From: Lysobacteraceae bacterium
Lineage (GTDB): Bacteria; Pseudomonadota; Gammaproteobacteria; Xanthomonadales; Xanthomonadaceae
DNA: 5,715 bases
Direction: 5' to 3'
Assembly (NCBI GenBank): GCA_017990865.1
Contig: JAGNNB010000218.1
Span: 1 to 5,715, forward strand
The stretch's first letter is position 1. Every line of letters begins with the position of its first letter. The position numbers and the translations under genes were made by a program. The notes under the pieces are model-generated. The model ran no database searches. It was not told the DNA's origin and saw only the letters and a program-made list of their open reading frames with translations. Shown in pieces: positions 5,619-5,715 of the stretch.

Positions 5619-5715
5619 TCACGCCCGCTCCCAGTCCTGATCTTCGATTTTGCGGAACCCCGCCTGCGTCCAATCCAGACCGGGATCGAAAGCTTCCAGC
5701 GCCGAGAGCCACAGC
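5619..5715 (-). pseudogene. prmA: N-terminal fragment of prmA ending in a premature TGA
   Basis: Reading the same frame upstream of the ATG at 5618 gives LEAFDPGLDWTQAGFRKIED (from residue codons 5699 to 5640), then QDWERA and TGA (5621-5619). This aligns without a gap to the end of the PrmA N-terminal domain and the DWERxW motif that leads into the catalytic domain. The frame is unchanged on both sides, so a single TGG-to-TGA change (C to T on the plus strand at 5619) explains the break. The true start of prmA lies beyond the right edge. A real nonsense mutation, a strain polymorphism or a sequencing error are all possible. TGA reassigned to Trp is ruled out, because purH, fis and the DUF3426 gene all end in TGA. 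Confidence 0.8.

Noticed and set aside
5619..5621. TGA considered as a recoded tryptophan or selenocysteine codon
   Set aside because: TGA is the normal stop of purH, fis and the DUF3426 gene. PrmA has no selenocysteine here and no SECIS-like structure was seen.

Overview
The window comes from a GC-rich gammaproteobacterium, most likely of the Lysobacterales (Xanthomonas/Lysobacter relatives). The inference rests on the protein sequences and on the gene order prmA, DUF3426 zinc-ribbon membrane protein, fis, purH. That order resembles the acc-prmA-(dusB)-fis-purH-purD neighbourhood of pseudomonads and xanthomonads. All recognised genes are on the minus strand, so the biological reading direction is from right to left.

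In that direction the window opens inside prmA (ribosomal protein L11 methyltransferase). The gene carries an in-frame TGA at 5619-5621, exactly where the family has the Trp of its DWERxWM motif. An ATG follows immediately, and the whole methyltransferase domain remains open to 4953. Four bases later a 381-residue protein begins (3803-4948): an N-terminal four-cysteine zinc ribbon, a long acidic linker, one membrane segment and a C-terminal DUF3426 domain. A 544-base spacer (3259-3802) follows. It holds a 109-bp element with 18-bp terminal inverted repeats and a central hairpin, and next to it an array of four AATCGAT motifs. Then come fis (nucleoid protein and transcription factor) and purH (the last two steps of IMP synthesis).

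Downstream of purH, where purD often lies in related genomes, there is about 0.9 kb of distinctly AT-richer DNA (294-1181) without a recognised gene. It holds a second, divergent copy of the terminal-inverted-repeat element (355-509), a candidate 46-codon single-pass membrane protein (648-788), a short motif repeated every 15 bp, and one perfect DnaA-box match. At the left edge is the 5' part of a minus-strand gene for an unrecognised exported protein.

The functional theme is core translation and nucleotide housekeeping (L11 methylation, Fis, purine synthesis). It is interrupted by small mobile-looking repeats, an apparent nonsense mutation, and an AT-rich accessory patch. I see no evidence for CRISPR arrays, tRNA, rRNA, transposase genes or a defence system.
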